A DNA stretch of 64,000 bases from Actinospica sp035493475 (lineage in GTDB: Bacteria > Actinomycetota > Actinomycetes > Streptomycetales > Catenulisporaceae): positions 62,001-126,000 of the forward strand of contig DATJIF010000056.1 of assembly GCA_035493475.1 (NCBI GenBank), given 5' to 3'. Below the pieces are notes generated by a model. The model had not been told where the DNA came from. It searched no databases and saw only the letters and a list, made by a program, of their open reading frames with translations. Every line of letters starts with the position of its first letter. The first letter of the stretch is position 1. The translations under genes and the position numbers were made by a program. Shown here piece by piece: positions 36,662-44,558 of the stretch.

Positions 36662-37974
36662 CGGTCGGCACCCCGTGATCGCGCCGGTGGCGTAGCGGGC
36701 GCGGCGCCGTGCCGGACCTCGGTGGATTGGGCGGCGGGCAACTGCCTGGCCGAGTCGCGCGGCGGCTTGCCCTCCCAGTGGACCTCCCCGGCTCTGAAGC
36801 CGAACTCGGCCAGCTCGCCGTGCACCACGCCGAGGAACTCCTCGACGTGATCGCAGTTCGCGCTCCCGGTCAGCGCCGCGTGCTCCACGTCGGGCTCGCC
36901 TTCGACGTGATACGAGATCACGGCGTCCGCCTGTGCGTCATCCGCCGCGGTACGCGTGCTGGACCACGCGTCGACGGCCGTGGTGTACACCGCGCCGTTC
37001 ACCCGCTGGAACCGCAGTATCAGCCGATTGCCGAGGTCTTCGCCGTCGAGGAAGAGCATGCCCTGATGCTCCATCGCCTGGCGCAGCGCCGCGGCCAGAT
37101 CGGTGCACTGCTGGGCCGCCACCGCGAGCTCGTCGAGTTCGGCTTCGGCGCTGTCCAACCATTGCGCCAGCGCGTTCAGTGCGGCGAGTGCCTCCGCAAG
37201 CCGCCCGCCCTCCGCGGCCGCCGCGATCTCGGCGAGGCGCTGCTCCAGTTCCTGCGCGAGCTCCTTCGCGTCGAAATCGTTCGCGTCGCGCAGGACGGCT
37301 TGGGCACGTTCCTCCAGCGCGGCCCAACGCTCCGTCAGCTCATCGCGATCACGCTGCGCGGCGCGGGCTCGCTCGCCGGTGTCCGCGGCACGTCGCAGAA
37401 AGGCGGCCACGTCGTGCTCCGCCGTGCCGAGCAGCACCTCGAAGCCGGGATTCGAGTCGGCGGCAAGCTGTTCCAGCCGCACGATGAGCGCGGAACAGCC
37501 CGCTTCGACCCCGGCGAGTTCGGCACGGCCGTCCGCATCCACGTCCGCCAACCGTGTACGCAGGTCGGCGACCGCGCGTGCACGCTGCTCGGCCCGGCCG
37601 TCCGGGGTGACGCGCAGGCCGAGCAACCCTGCGCGGATCCGCTCGGCCTCCCGCATCGTCTGGTCGTGGTCCGTGGCCCGGCCGCTCTCCACCGCGGACA
37701 CGAGTGCGCCGAGGCTTCGCTCGAGCGCTGCGAAACCCGCCGCGCCCCGCACCTGCTCGGCGAGCTCGCGCAGCGGCCCCAGCCGTTCCAGCGTGGAACC
37801 GCGCCGCTCGTCGGCTCGGTCCGCGGCGCGCTGCGCGGCCCGCTGCCCGGCCAGCCGGGCGAGGTCCCTGTCACGCTGTCTGCGCTGTTCGACCCGCTGC
37901 GCCCGGGCTTGGTCCCGAGCCGCGCTCAGCATCGCCTCGAGCAGCACATAGCTGTACTTCGGCGAACCACTCAT
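36658..37974 (-). CDS. Coiled-coil protein of unknown function
   Basis: This 438-residue protein is rich in Ala, Arg, Glu and Leu. Residues about 15-300 form long predicted helices with heptad character (for example ELAQELEQRLAEIAAAAEGG). The C-terminal 130 residues are more globular, with MLFLDGEDLGNRLILRF and AVISYHVEGEPDVEHAAL. I do not recognise a named domain. The start is ATG 37974, preceded by GGAAGGGCGAGGG; the frame is open far upstream but that part overlaps the kinase gene. It overlaps the AAA+ start by four bases, suggesting the coiled coil serves as adaptor or substrate of that ATPase. A copy of the island motif lies about 50 bases upstream. Confidence 0.78.
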   Translation of the reverse strand: MSGSPKYSYVLLEAMLSAARDQARAQRVEQRRQRDRDLARLAGQRAAQRAADRADERRGSTLERLGPLRELAEQVRGAAGFAALERSLGALVSAVESGRATDHDQTMREAERIRAGLLGLRVTPDGRAEQRARAVADLRTRLADVDADGRAELAGVEAGCSALIVRLEQLAADSNPGFEVLLGTAEHDVAAFLRRAADTGERARAAQRDRDELTERWAALEERAQAVLRDANDFDAKELAQELEQRLAEIAAAAEGGRLAEALAALNALAQWLDSAEAELDELAVAAQQCTDLAAALRQAMEHQGMLFLDGEDLGNRLILRFQRVNGAVYTTAVDAWSSTRTAADDAQADAVISYHVEGEPDVEHAALTGSANCDHVEEFLGVVHGELAEFGFRAGEVHWEGKPPRDSARQLPAAQSTEVRHGAAPATPPARSRGADR

Positions 37975-38018
37975 CGCCCTCGCCCTTCCGGCTCGCTGCC
38001 CATCGGAGGCTGGTCCTA

Positions 38019-39077
38019 TCAACCCTGACGGACAGGAATCCCGGGAGCGGACGGATAGAAGTCGCGTCCGTGCTCGAGCAGATCGCACCACGGGCACCAG
38101 GGCAGCTCGACCGCGTAGACATGACGCGACACGCGGGTGCAGCACCGCAACCGGCTCGGCTGGAGGGCCTCGGCCACCGCGGCGCACCACTCGCCCGGCG
38201 AGGGCCTTCGGTCGGGAAATCCACGGCCCTCCGCATCGAAGCACCGGCGAAACAGGGCGCGAAGTGCGCGGGGCAGCAGACGCGGGGCGGGCACCGTCGG
38301 GTCGAGGCGGACGGCTTCCGGGCCGAGCAGGACGGCGCGACCGTTGCGAATGTTGTCGTTGAAGCCCACGTAGGCTCCGCCGTCGCGCGGCACGCCGTGA
38401 AAGGGATGCACCCCGCACAGCAGAATCTGATAGATCAGCACCGCGAGAGAGAACGCGTCGGACTCGACAGTCGGGCTGTACTCCGCGGCGTCGATCAGTT
38501 CGGGCGCGGTGTAACCCGGTGAACCCATCGTGCAGCGGAAGAACTCGCCGTCCGCCGTGAACTGCACGGAATCCACGTCGCAGAGCGCGATCCGCCCGAC
38601 AGCGTCCACCCAGAGGTTCTCCGCCTTCAGATCGCCGAGCACGTATTCGGCCGCGTGCATGTCCCGCACCAGGACCGCCAGATCGAGCGCTGCGCGCAGC
38701 GCATCAGCCCAGGTGGCGTCCGGGAACGCGGCCGACCGGCCGGCGGGGGCGAAGCTGCTCTCGAGGGAGAGCCTGCCCGGTGCGAGATCGACCATGAGGA
38801 ATCCGGGCACCGCGCCGTGCACCGTCTCGATGCGGACCAGCGGCCAGGCGGCACGCGCGGGCTGAGCACCGGCCAGACCGGCCGCGCGCGGCCGCCGGCC
38901 CTGGCTGACCAGGGATCGCAGCCGACGCCGGGCTGCCGCCTCGTCCACATCGGAGACGAGGATCTTGGCGAGCAGCGGCGATCCCGCGACCCGGTGGACA
39001 GAACCCTGAGAACCGAGGGCGATCTGCTCCGTCAGCAGATACCCGGTCCCGTCCTCGGCGGTGCAGCTAATGGGCAT
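38019..39077 (-). CDS. Divergent protein kinase of a TerY-P-like triad, with C-terminal cysteine motif
   Basis: This 352-residue kinase-fold protein has glycine loop GSQGSVHRV, Lys38 (LLAKIL), catalytic loop LGDLKAEN (Asp149, Lys151, Asn154), DVD in place of DFG (Asp167) and APE at 191-193. The HRD histidine and arginine are replaced by Leu and Gly, but all phosphotransfer residues remain, so activity is likely. The C-terminus has a cysteine cluster (RCC and WCPWC, about 318-340) that may bind zinc. Genes for a PP2C phosphatase and a TerY-like vWA protein lie directly upstream. The vWA/PP2C/kinase set is known from tellurite-resistance-linked TerY-P triads. Four bases separate it from the PP2C stop. 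Confidence 0.86.
   Translation of the reverse strand: MPISCTAEDGTGYLLTEQIALGSQGSVHRVAGSPLLAKILVSDVDEAAARRRLRSLVSQGRRPRAAGLAGAQPARAAWPLVRIETVHGAVPGFLMVDLAPGRLSLESSFAPAGRSAAFPDATWADALRAALDLAVLVRDMHAAEYVLGDLKAENLWVDAVGRIALCDVDSVQFTADGEFFRCTMGSPGYTAPELIDAAEYSPTVESDAFSLAVLIYQILLCGVHPFHGVPRDGGAYVGFNDNIRNGRAVLLGPEAVRLDPTVPAPRLLPRALRALFRRCFDAEGRGFPDRRPSPGEWCAAVAEALQPSRLRCCTRVSRHVYAVELPWCPWCDLLEHGRDFYPSAPGIPVRQG
38025..38035 (-). repeat. Island motif CTGTCCGTCAG upstream of the coiled-coil gene
   Basis: This minus-strand copy overlaps the last codons of the kinase gene and lies about 50 bases before the coiled-coil start. With the copies at 22099 and 41035 it may mark an internal promoter. The overlap with coding sequence means it could also be chance. 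Confidence 0.45.
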
Positions 39078-39081
39078 GCCG

Positions 39082-39888
39082 TCAGTCCACTGACGCTGAG
39101 CCGACCGAGCAGCACAGGACGGTCGCGTCGTCGACCGTGCGCTCGGCCAGCGCTTCCGAGAACGCGGCGAACAGCGGCTCCCTGTCCTCGAGGGACGAGC
39201 GGGTCGCCCGCGTCACGGCCCGGTAGAAGCCCGCGGCCGGTTGCGGGCCGGCGTGCGCAGGAAGTCCGTGCACGCTGGGATGATCGAGCGCCGCGGCCAG
39301 GCAGCCGTCCGACGCCAGCACGACCCCGGACAGCGCCTCGTCCCAGAGCGCGAAACCGCGGGGGGCCGCGCTCCCCCGCGCACCGCCGAGGAATTCGACC
39401 TCGGCCGGCGGCAGTACGAGGTGGCAGTCCTCAACGCCGCCGTCCCTCGTGAGCACCGCGCCGAAGCAGTCGCCGACGCCGACGAACACCGCCCACGGCG
39501 GCCGGACCACCGCGGCGGCCAGGGTGGTCGCCAGGGCGTCCGCCTGCCCGTCAGCGAGTGAGGGGGCCGCGACGCGCTCGTACTCGTGCACCACCGACGC
39601 GGCGGCGGAGCGGGCCCACTCGGCCCACCGCTCGGGCGGGGCGTCCGCGGACGGTACGGCGCGACCGAGCACGCGGCACGCGGCGTCCACGGCGAGGTGC
39701 GCGCCGAGTGCACTGCGCTCGCGGCTTCCCGCCCCGTCGGCGACCGCGAGCACGAGCGCGCCGTCCGCCGAGACCTCGGAGCGGAACGCGTCCTGGCAAC
39801 CGTGCCCGCGCCGCCGATGAACCGAGCCGGTGATGGAGCAGCCCGCGACATGCCGCCAGTCGACCGGGCTCGTCGTCGCCGTGGTCAC
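39082..39888 (-). CDS. PP2C-family protein phosphatase
   Basis: This 268-residue metal-dependent Ser/Thr phosphatase has recognisable PP2C motifs: GHGCQDAF, the metal-binding VADGAGSRERSALGAHLAV, GVVLASDGCLAA and DDATVLCCS near the C-terminus. There is no transmembrane region or extra domain. The start is GTG 39888, sharing four bases (GTGA) with the stop of the vWA gene; upstream open frame is not coding. It probably reverses phosphorylation by the kinase encoded immediately downstream, giving a closed phospho-switch in the operon. Confidence 0.88.
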   Translation of the reverse strand: MTTATTSPVDWRHVAGCSITGSVHRRRGHGCQDAFRSEVSADGALVLAVADGAGSRERSALGAHLAVDAACRVLGRAVPSADAPPERWAEWARSAAASVVHEYERVAAPSLADGQADALATTLAAAVVRPPWAVFVGVGDCFGAVLTRDGGVEDCHLVLPPAEVEFLGGARGSAAPRGFALWDEALSGVVLASDGCLAAALDHPSVHGLPAHAGPQPAAGFYRAVTRATRSSLEDREPLFAAFSEALAERTVDDATVLCCSVGSASVD

Positions 39889-40652
39889 TGGCTCTGTTCC
39901 AGTCTGCGGATGCGCTCGCCCCGGTCGTGCCGCTCCCGGACGGCGTCCTTGACCTCGTCCGCGCTGAGCACCGAGCGAGACTGCTGGGAGCTGGTCGTGA
40001 TCAGCTGCAGGATCTCCGGGTAGTTGAGGCCGCCGACCATGTAGGTGCCGCCGGGTGCGATGGTCCGAAGGAGTTCGCGATCCGCGTCCGCGACACCGAT
40101 CGCGAAGAAGAGGCAGTTGCCCGCGTCCTCGGCGGCACGCACGTCCGCCGCCGTCAGCGCGCATTCGGCCTCGCCCAGCAGTTCGCCGCCCTCGTCGGTG
40201 GGCGCGCCGTCGGTGATCAGCCAGATGACGGGGCGCAGGCAGGGCACCCCGCGGCCGGCGAGCTCCGTCCGGCGGCGCGCGCCGATCTCCAGGGCTCGGC
40301 TCACGGCGGGCAGCATCGGCGAGTGGCCGGCCGCCGCGAGCTTCGGCATTCGCACTCTGCCCACGGGCACGAACGGCTCCGCGCTGTGCCCGCCTTCCGC
40401 CAGCAGGTCCGTGCGTACGGCGACGGTGCTGCCGAAGCTCACCACGGCGACATCGACCCGGGCGGCCAGCGCCGGCTCCGCCCGCATCTCCTCCAGTACG
40501 TGCTCGACCGTGTCGACGAGCTGCTCGATGCGCGGCAGCTCGGCGGGCCGCGCCATCGAACCCGAGGTGTCCAGGACCAGGATGAGCGGGATCCGCTCCT
40601 CGTAGCCGGCGCCGAACTCGAAGCCCGCCGCCGCGGTCGATCCCGAGCTCAC
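39885..40652 (-). CDS. TerY-like von Willebrand factor A domain protein
   Basis: This 255-residue cytoplasmic protein is essentially one vWA domain. The MIDAS metal site is present with DTSGS at residues 28-32 and LITDGAPTDEGG further on, matching TerY-type vWA proteins. It ends with a charged helix. In described systems such vWA proteins act as metal-dependent protein-interaction modules next to PP2C and kinase genes, exactly the order seen here. Both ends overlap neighbours by four bases (40649-40652 and 39885-39888). Confidence 0.88.
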   Translation of the reverse strand: MSSGSTAAAGFEFGAGYEERIPLILVLDTSGSMARPAELPRIEQLVDTVEHVLEEMRAEPALAARVDVAVVSFGSTVAVRTDLLAEGGHSAEPFVPVGRVRMPKLAAAGHSPMLPAVSRALEIGARRRTELAGRGVPCLRPVIWLITDGAPTDEGGELLGEAECALTAADVRAAEDAGNCLFFAIGVADADRELLRTIAPGGTYMVGGLNYPEILQLITTSSQQSRSVLSADEVKDAVRERHDRGERIRRLEQSQ

Positions 40653-40993
40653 TGCATGCCCCCCTCGCTCATCGCGACCACCGTGTGTCCTGGACCCTCT
40701 CCGCGGCGGAACGCGCTCAGCCGCGCCCGGTCCGCAGAGCCGTCGTGGCAGAGCTCGACGGCATCACCGGGCACCAGCCCCGCGGAGACCGCTCTGACCC
40801 GCACCGCGATCCCGTCCACCAGCACGAAGCACGTCGAGGCGGCGGGCGCGGTGAGCACCGCCCCGGGCAGACCGTCGAGCTGCCTCTCGACATCCGGTCG
40901 CGCGGCAGGGCGTTTCACCGCGGGGCGGCTGCTGAGCTCGATCCGACGCAGCCGTCCGCGGCGAACGGAAACGAGATGAGACCTCGATCTCAG
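40649..40993 (-). CDS. Small hypothetical protein, first gene of the GTPase operon (start uncertain)
   Basis: A short soluble protein ends in an overlap with the vWA gene (ATGA, 40649-40652). The part from GTG 40918 (89 residues, including VERQLDGLPGAVL and STCFVLVDGIAVRVRAV) has clear coding character and ends MSEGGMQ. GTG 40918 has no ribosome site. A strong GGAGGAGGTG (41002-41011) instead lies before GTG 41000, which is in another frame. The same site is ten bases from CTG 40993, which is in the right frame and gives 114 residues. Either a rare CTG start or a frameshift is needed to use the site. No family was recognised. Confidence 0.55.
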   Translation of the reverse strand: MRSRSHLVSVRRGRLRRIELSSRPAVKRPAARPDVERQLDGLPGAVLTAPAASTCFVLVDGIAVRVRAVSAGLVPGDAVELCHDGSADRARLSAFRRGEGPGHTVVAMSEGGMQ

Positions 40994-41034
40994 GGCTCAC
41001 GCACCTCCTCCACGCTCGGTCCGTCCTCGAGAAT

Positions 41035-41045
41035 CTGACGGACAG
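41035..41045 (-). repeat. Island motif CTGTCCGTCAG upstream of the GTPase operon
   Basis: This exact copy on the minus strand sits about 35 bases before the presumed start of the first gene of the operon, in the 66-base gap after the phosphoesterase gene. Its position at the head of the eleven-gene operon makes it the best candidate among the copies for a promoter or operator element. Confidence 0.55.
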
Positions 41046-41066
41046 CCCGGTGCGCGGTGCGGTGCC

Positions 41067-42515
41067 TCAGACCCGCGGCCGCCGGCCCGGCTCCTGGGCG
41101 GGGAGGGACTGGTCGGCGCCGGGGAGGGTGGGGGCGGGCAGGACGGCGACCTCGTATTCGGAGGTGATGAGTTCGCCGTGGGTGTCGGGCAGGACGGGGG
41201 CCTCGGCGGCGGTGTGGAAGCGGAAGGCGGAGGTGAGGTCGCCGAAGGTGCTGCGGCGCCAGGCGGAGATGTTGGGCTCCTGGACGCCGGTGACCTGCTC
41301 GAGGAAGCGGAGCTGGCTGGTGTGGTCGAACTGCTCGGAGGCGACGTGGCCGCCGGCGGTCCACGGGGAGACGATGATGCAGGGGACGCGGAAGCCGGCG
41401 CCGACGGGGAGGCCGTTGCCCGGGGTGCCGCCGGGGGACGTGAGGCTGACGAACTCGTTCGGGGTGCCGGCGGGCGGGGTCGGCGGGACTACGTGGTCGA
41501 ACAGGCCGTCGTTCTCGTCGTAGCTGAGGATGAACACGGTCTTGGCCCACACCTCGGGGTTCGCGGCGATCGCGTCGATCTTCGAGGCGATGTAGGCGGC
41601 GCCGTACGCGGGGGTCCAGTTCGGGTGCTCGGAGTCGATGTCGGACGGCAGGATCCAGCTGACGGTGGGCAGGTTGTCGTTGCGCGCGTCGTACTCGAAG
41701 GCGCCGACCGGCTGGAACTGCTGGCCGCTGGTGTAGAGGGTCGAGTCGGTCGGGGCCTGCCGGAACTGCTGGAACTCGTTGAGCATGTTCTTGCCGTCGA
41801 CGTCCGGCTGCTGATACACCTTCCAGCTCACCCCGGCCGCCGTCAGCCGCTCGGCGTACGTGGTCCAGGTGAAGCCGCCCGACGGCGCGGTGTTGTCCAG
41901 GATCGGGCCGCCGTTCAGGCCGTTCGGGTCGCAGGTCCCGGTCATCCAGTACATCCGGTTCGGCCAGGTCGGGCCGAGCATGGAGCAGTGGTAGTGGTCG
42001 CAGACGGTGAACGCGTCGGCGAGCGCGTAGTGGAACGGGATGTCGGCGCGGTTGTAGTAGCCCATGGTGTACGGGCCGTTCGAGCCGTCGGCGGCCCGGT
42101 GCGCGGGCAGCCAGTCGTCGTTCGCGCCGCCGTTGAGGGCCTGGTGCTGCACGGCCCACGCGTGGCTGGTCGAGGGGATCGCCTGGGCGCTGGTGGTGTT
42201 GGTGTCCAGGTGGAACGGGAGGGTGTAGCCGTCCGGGTTGGCCGTGTCGGGCTGGTAGAAGACGGAGCGGCCGGTGGAGAGCCTGACCGCCTCGGGGTCG
42301 TCGAAGCCCGCGACGCCGGAGAGGGTGCCGAAGTAGTGGTCGAAGGAGCGGTTCTCCTGCATCAGCAGCACGACGTGCTTGATGTCGCCGAGCTTGCCGG
42401 GGCGCGGGTTCGCGGCGCTGTCGGCGATGGCCTTCTGGACATTGGTGGGCAGCAGCGTGGCGGCGCCTGCTGCGGCGGCGCCGCCGAGCAGACGACGGCG
42501 AGTGGTACTCGGCAT
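41067..42515 (-). CDS. Tat-exported phospholipase C / phosphoesterase family protein
   Basis: This 482-residue exported enzyme is of the phosphoesterase family that includes bacterial phospholipases C and acid phosphatases. It begins with a twin-arginine signal (STTRRRLLGGAAAAG). The family hallmark HVVLLMQENRSFDHYFGTL follows at about residues 46-64, with metal-site segments GPTWPNRMYWMTGT, ILPSDIDSEHPNWTP and LSYDENDGLFDHVVPP. These are the expected phosphate and metal ligands. The length is shorter than the phosphocholine-specific group, which has extra C-terminal domains. AAGGAAGGTGA gives a good ribosome site. It is upstream of the GTPase operon on the same strand, but looks unrelated in role. 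Confidence 0.93.
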   Translation of the reverse strand: MPSTTRRRLLGGAAAAGAATLLPTNVQKAIADSAANPRPGKLGDIKHVVLLMQENRSFDHYFGTLSGVAGFDDPEAVRLSTGRSVFYQPDTANPDGYTLPFHLDTNTTSAQAIPSTSHAWAVQHQALNGGANDDWLPAHRAADGSNGPYTMGYYNRADIPFHYALADAFTVCDHYHCSMLGPTWPNRMYWMTGTCDPNGLNGGPILDNTAPSGGFTWTTYAERLTAAGVSWKVYQQPDVDGKNMLNEFQQFRQAPTDSTLYTSGQQFQPVGAFEYDARNDNLPTVSWILPSDIDSEHPNWTPAYGAAYIASKIDAIAANPEVWAKTVFILSYDENDGLFDHVVPPTPPAGTPNEFVSLTSPGGTPGNGLPVGAGFRVPCIIVSPWTAGGHVASEQFDHTSQLRFLEQVTGVQEPNISAWRRSTFGDLTSAFRFHTAAEAPVLPDTHGELITSEYEVAVLPAPTLPGADQSLPAQEPGRRPRV

Positions 42516-42560
42516 ACCGAGTCACCTTCCTTGCGGGTGGGTGGGAACGTGCGGGTGGGT

Positions 42561-42588
42561 GCGCTGGTGGCCCCGCGGCCACCAGCGT
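42561..42588 (-). terminator. Hairpin terminator after the ricin-lectin gene
   Basis: An uninterrupted inverted repeat (42562-42572 with 42577-42587, loop of four) lies about 80 bases past the stop of the ricin-lectin gene and before the phosphoesterase start. There is no U run, as is common for actinomycete terminators. Confidence 0.6.
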
Positions 42589-42666
42589 CCCGCCGCGTTC
42601 CGGAAGGTGGAACTCCGTAAGCTTTAATGCTCAATGAACGCTTGTGCCTCTTACGGCTCGCTCTGC

Positions 42667-44487
42667 TCAGCTCATGGGCATCACGCGGGCGATGACGATC
42701 GTAGTGCTGGTCGGCCCGGCCGCCGCGTAGGCCGCGCTGCCGTCGGTGTAGGCCTTGAAGGACATGTATGCGTGGTCGGCGACGTCGATGGTGAACTGGC
42801 TGCCGACGGTCGCTCCGGTGCCGGAGTTGTATACCTGGGCGTCCATGGCGGATCCGGAGCCCCAGGCGAGCAGCATGCGGGAGCCGTAGGTGACCAGGTG
42901 CGGATGGCTGGTGTCGGCGGCGGTGGTGACGGTCTTGTCGCTGGCGCCGGTGCTGAAGTGGTCGAGGCGTGCGTGTCCGCCCTGACTCCAGCCGACCCAA
43001 TACCCTGCGCTACTCGATAGGACGATGTCACCGCCGAATAGGGTGCCGTCGCAGGTTCCTGTTGCGACGGTCTGATAGTCGGCTGGTTGCGCTATTCGGC
43101 AGTCGTTGTCGGTGGCGCAGACCATGACGAAGTGGCCTGTCCGTGGATCCCAGACGATGTGCGTGTCCCAGCTATGGCTACATCCGAGGGCGAAGCTGTC
43201 GTGGCCGGATAGGAGCGTGCCGGTGGGGCCCACGACCTGCATGCGGTCGCCTTCGTGGATGTCGACGCAGCTGCCGTTCTGCACGGTGATGGCGTCAGCG
43301 AAGTACGCGGCGTAGTTGGTGCCGTCGGTCGTGAGACGGCCGTGGTGCTGGTACCACCAGACGAAGCGTGCGCCGTTGTCGTAGCCGCCGAGGCTGGAGC
43401 TGAGGTTCGTAACCTGCTGCTCCCAGACCTCCTGGCCCGAGTTGTTGAAGCGGATCATCCACATCGTGTTACAGGGGCTTGAGGTGCCGCCACAGAGGGG
43501 GCCGGTGTGACAATCGCCCTTGCGCGTGAGCAGGAGGACTCCGCCGTTCGCGTCGGCGGCCACGTCCTCGAGGTCGATGCCGGTGAAGCTGGTCGGAGTG
43601 CCGACGAGATGGTCGCTGCAGTCGAGGCTGCCGAGGTACACCTTGCCGTCGGTGCCCAGCCACGCCACCCACGAGCGGCCGGACGGGGTCGCGGCGATCG
43701 CCATCGGCAACGGCTCGGTGTCCGACTGGCCGCCGTAGCCGGTGACCGACACGCCCACGTTCACCTCGGTCGTCTGGACCTTCGGGGATGAGCTGGACGC
43801 GCGGGAGCAGCTACCTGCGGCTACCGGGGTCGTCGTGGGGGCGGCAGTGGCCGTGGCCGTCGGGGTGGGCGAGGCAGAGGCCTTCGACGCCGAGGGGGAC
43901 GGGGTGGGGCTGGCGCCGGTGGTCTTGCTGGGGGCGGCGCTGGGGCTCGGTACGCCGCTGGACTTGGGGAGCAGCCATGTGCGCTTGGCGGTGCACGGCA
44001 GCTGCACGAGCGCCGAGCCCGACTTGGTCGCGTCGCCGTTGACCGCGAGGCACTTGCCGGAGTGCACCGCGACGAGGTTGTATCCCGCGTCCGACACGGC
44101 GACCATGCGGAACTGCTGGTTGGTCTGGCCGTTGCAGACGTACTGGATGATCGGCGTGTCGTCGGCCTTCGAGCGGCCCGTCACGTCGATGCACTCGTTC
44201 GCGCTCAGGGTGCTGATCGTGAACGTGTTCGCCTTGCCGGACACCGGAGTGAACGTGAAGCTCTGCTCGGACTTGTCGGCGCACGTCTCGGCGGCCAGCT
44301 TGAGCCGGATCGCCGTGGTACCGCCGGGCACGTCGGCGCACAGGCCGCTCGCCTTGCCGACCACCGTCGTGGAGAACGCGGCGGCGGCGCTGGCGGTCTG
44401 GCTGAGCAGCAGCGGCGTGGAGACCGCCGCCGAGATCAGCGCGAGCACTCCCGCCACCAGTGCCCATTTTCGCTTCATCGATTTCAT
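42667..44487 (-). CDS. Secreted ricin-B-lectin protein with C-terminal beta-propeller-like domain
   Basis: This 606-residue secreted protein has a Sec signal peptide (KRKWALVAGVLALISAAV, cleavage near ASAAAA). A ricin-type beta-trefoil domain spans about 40-175, with repeated QxW-like segments ending in QQFRMV and AKRTWLLP. A Ser/Thr/Pro/Ala linker (180-235) follows. The last 370 residues contain repeated SWVAWLGTDGKVYLG-like strands and six or more cysteines, probably a beta-propeller; no catalytic family was recognised. It may bind polysaccharide or glycoprotein. Two ATGs (44487, 44478) are possible starts. It is divergent from another secreted protein gene 71 bases away. Confidence 0.78.
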   Translation of the reverse strand: MKSMKRKWALVAGVLALISAAVSTPLLLSQTASAAAAFSTTVVGKASGLCADVPGGTTAIRLKLAAETCADKSEQSFTFTPVSGKANTFTISTLSANECIDVTGRSKADDTPIIQYVCNGQTNQQFRMVAVSDAGYNLVAVHSGKCLAVNGDATKSGSALVQLPCTAKRTWLLPKSSGVPSPSAAPSKTTGASPTPSPSASKASASPTPTATATAAPTTTPVAAGSCSRASSSSPKVQTTEVNVGVSVTGYGGQSDTEPLPMAIAATPSGRSWVAWLGTDGKVYLGSLDCSDHLVGTPTSFTGIDLEDVAADANGGVLLLTRKGDCHTGPLCGGTSSPCNTMWMIRFNNSGQEVWEQQVTNLSSSLGGYDNGARFVWWYQHHGRLTTDGTNYAAYFADAITVQNGSCVDIHEGDRMQVVGPTGTLLSGHDSFALGCSHSWDTHIVWDPRTGHFVMVCATDNDCRIAQPADYQTVATGTCDGTLFGGDIVLSSSAGYWVGWSQGGHARLDHFSTGASDKTVTTAADTSHPHLVTYGSRMLLAWGSGSAMDAQVYNSGTGATVGSQFTIDVADHAYMSFKAYTDGSAAYAAAGPTSTTIVIARVMPMS

Positions 44488-44558
44488 ACCGCACTAGTCG
44501 TCGCAGAGGGCGGATAAGTTGCCGCCAACCTTTCGGGCGGCCCGGACGACTGAGGGGC

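Noticed and set aside
36658..41000. Type VI secretion reading of the ClpB-like/kinase/PP2C set
   Set aside because: ClpV, PpkA and PppA would fit superficially, but no sheath, VgrG, Hcp or membrane complex genes are present and the organism looks Gram-positive.
40764..41000. 78-residue frame from GTG 41000
   Set aside because: It has the best ribosome site but loses coding character after about seven codons; treated as start ambiguity of the small protein instead of a separate gene.
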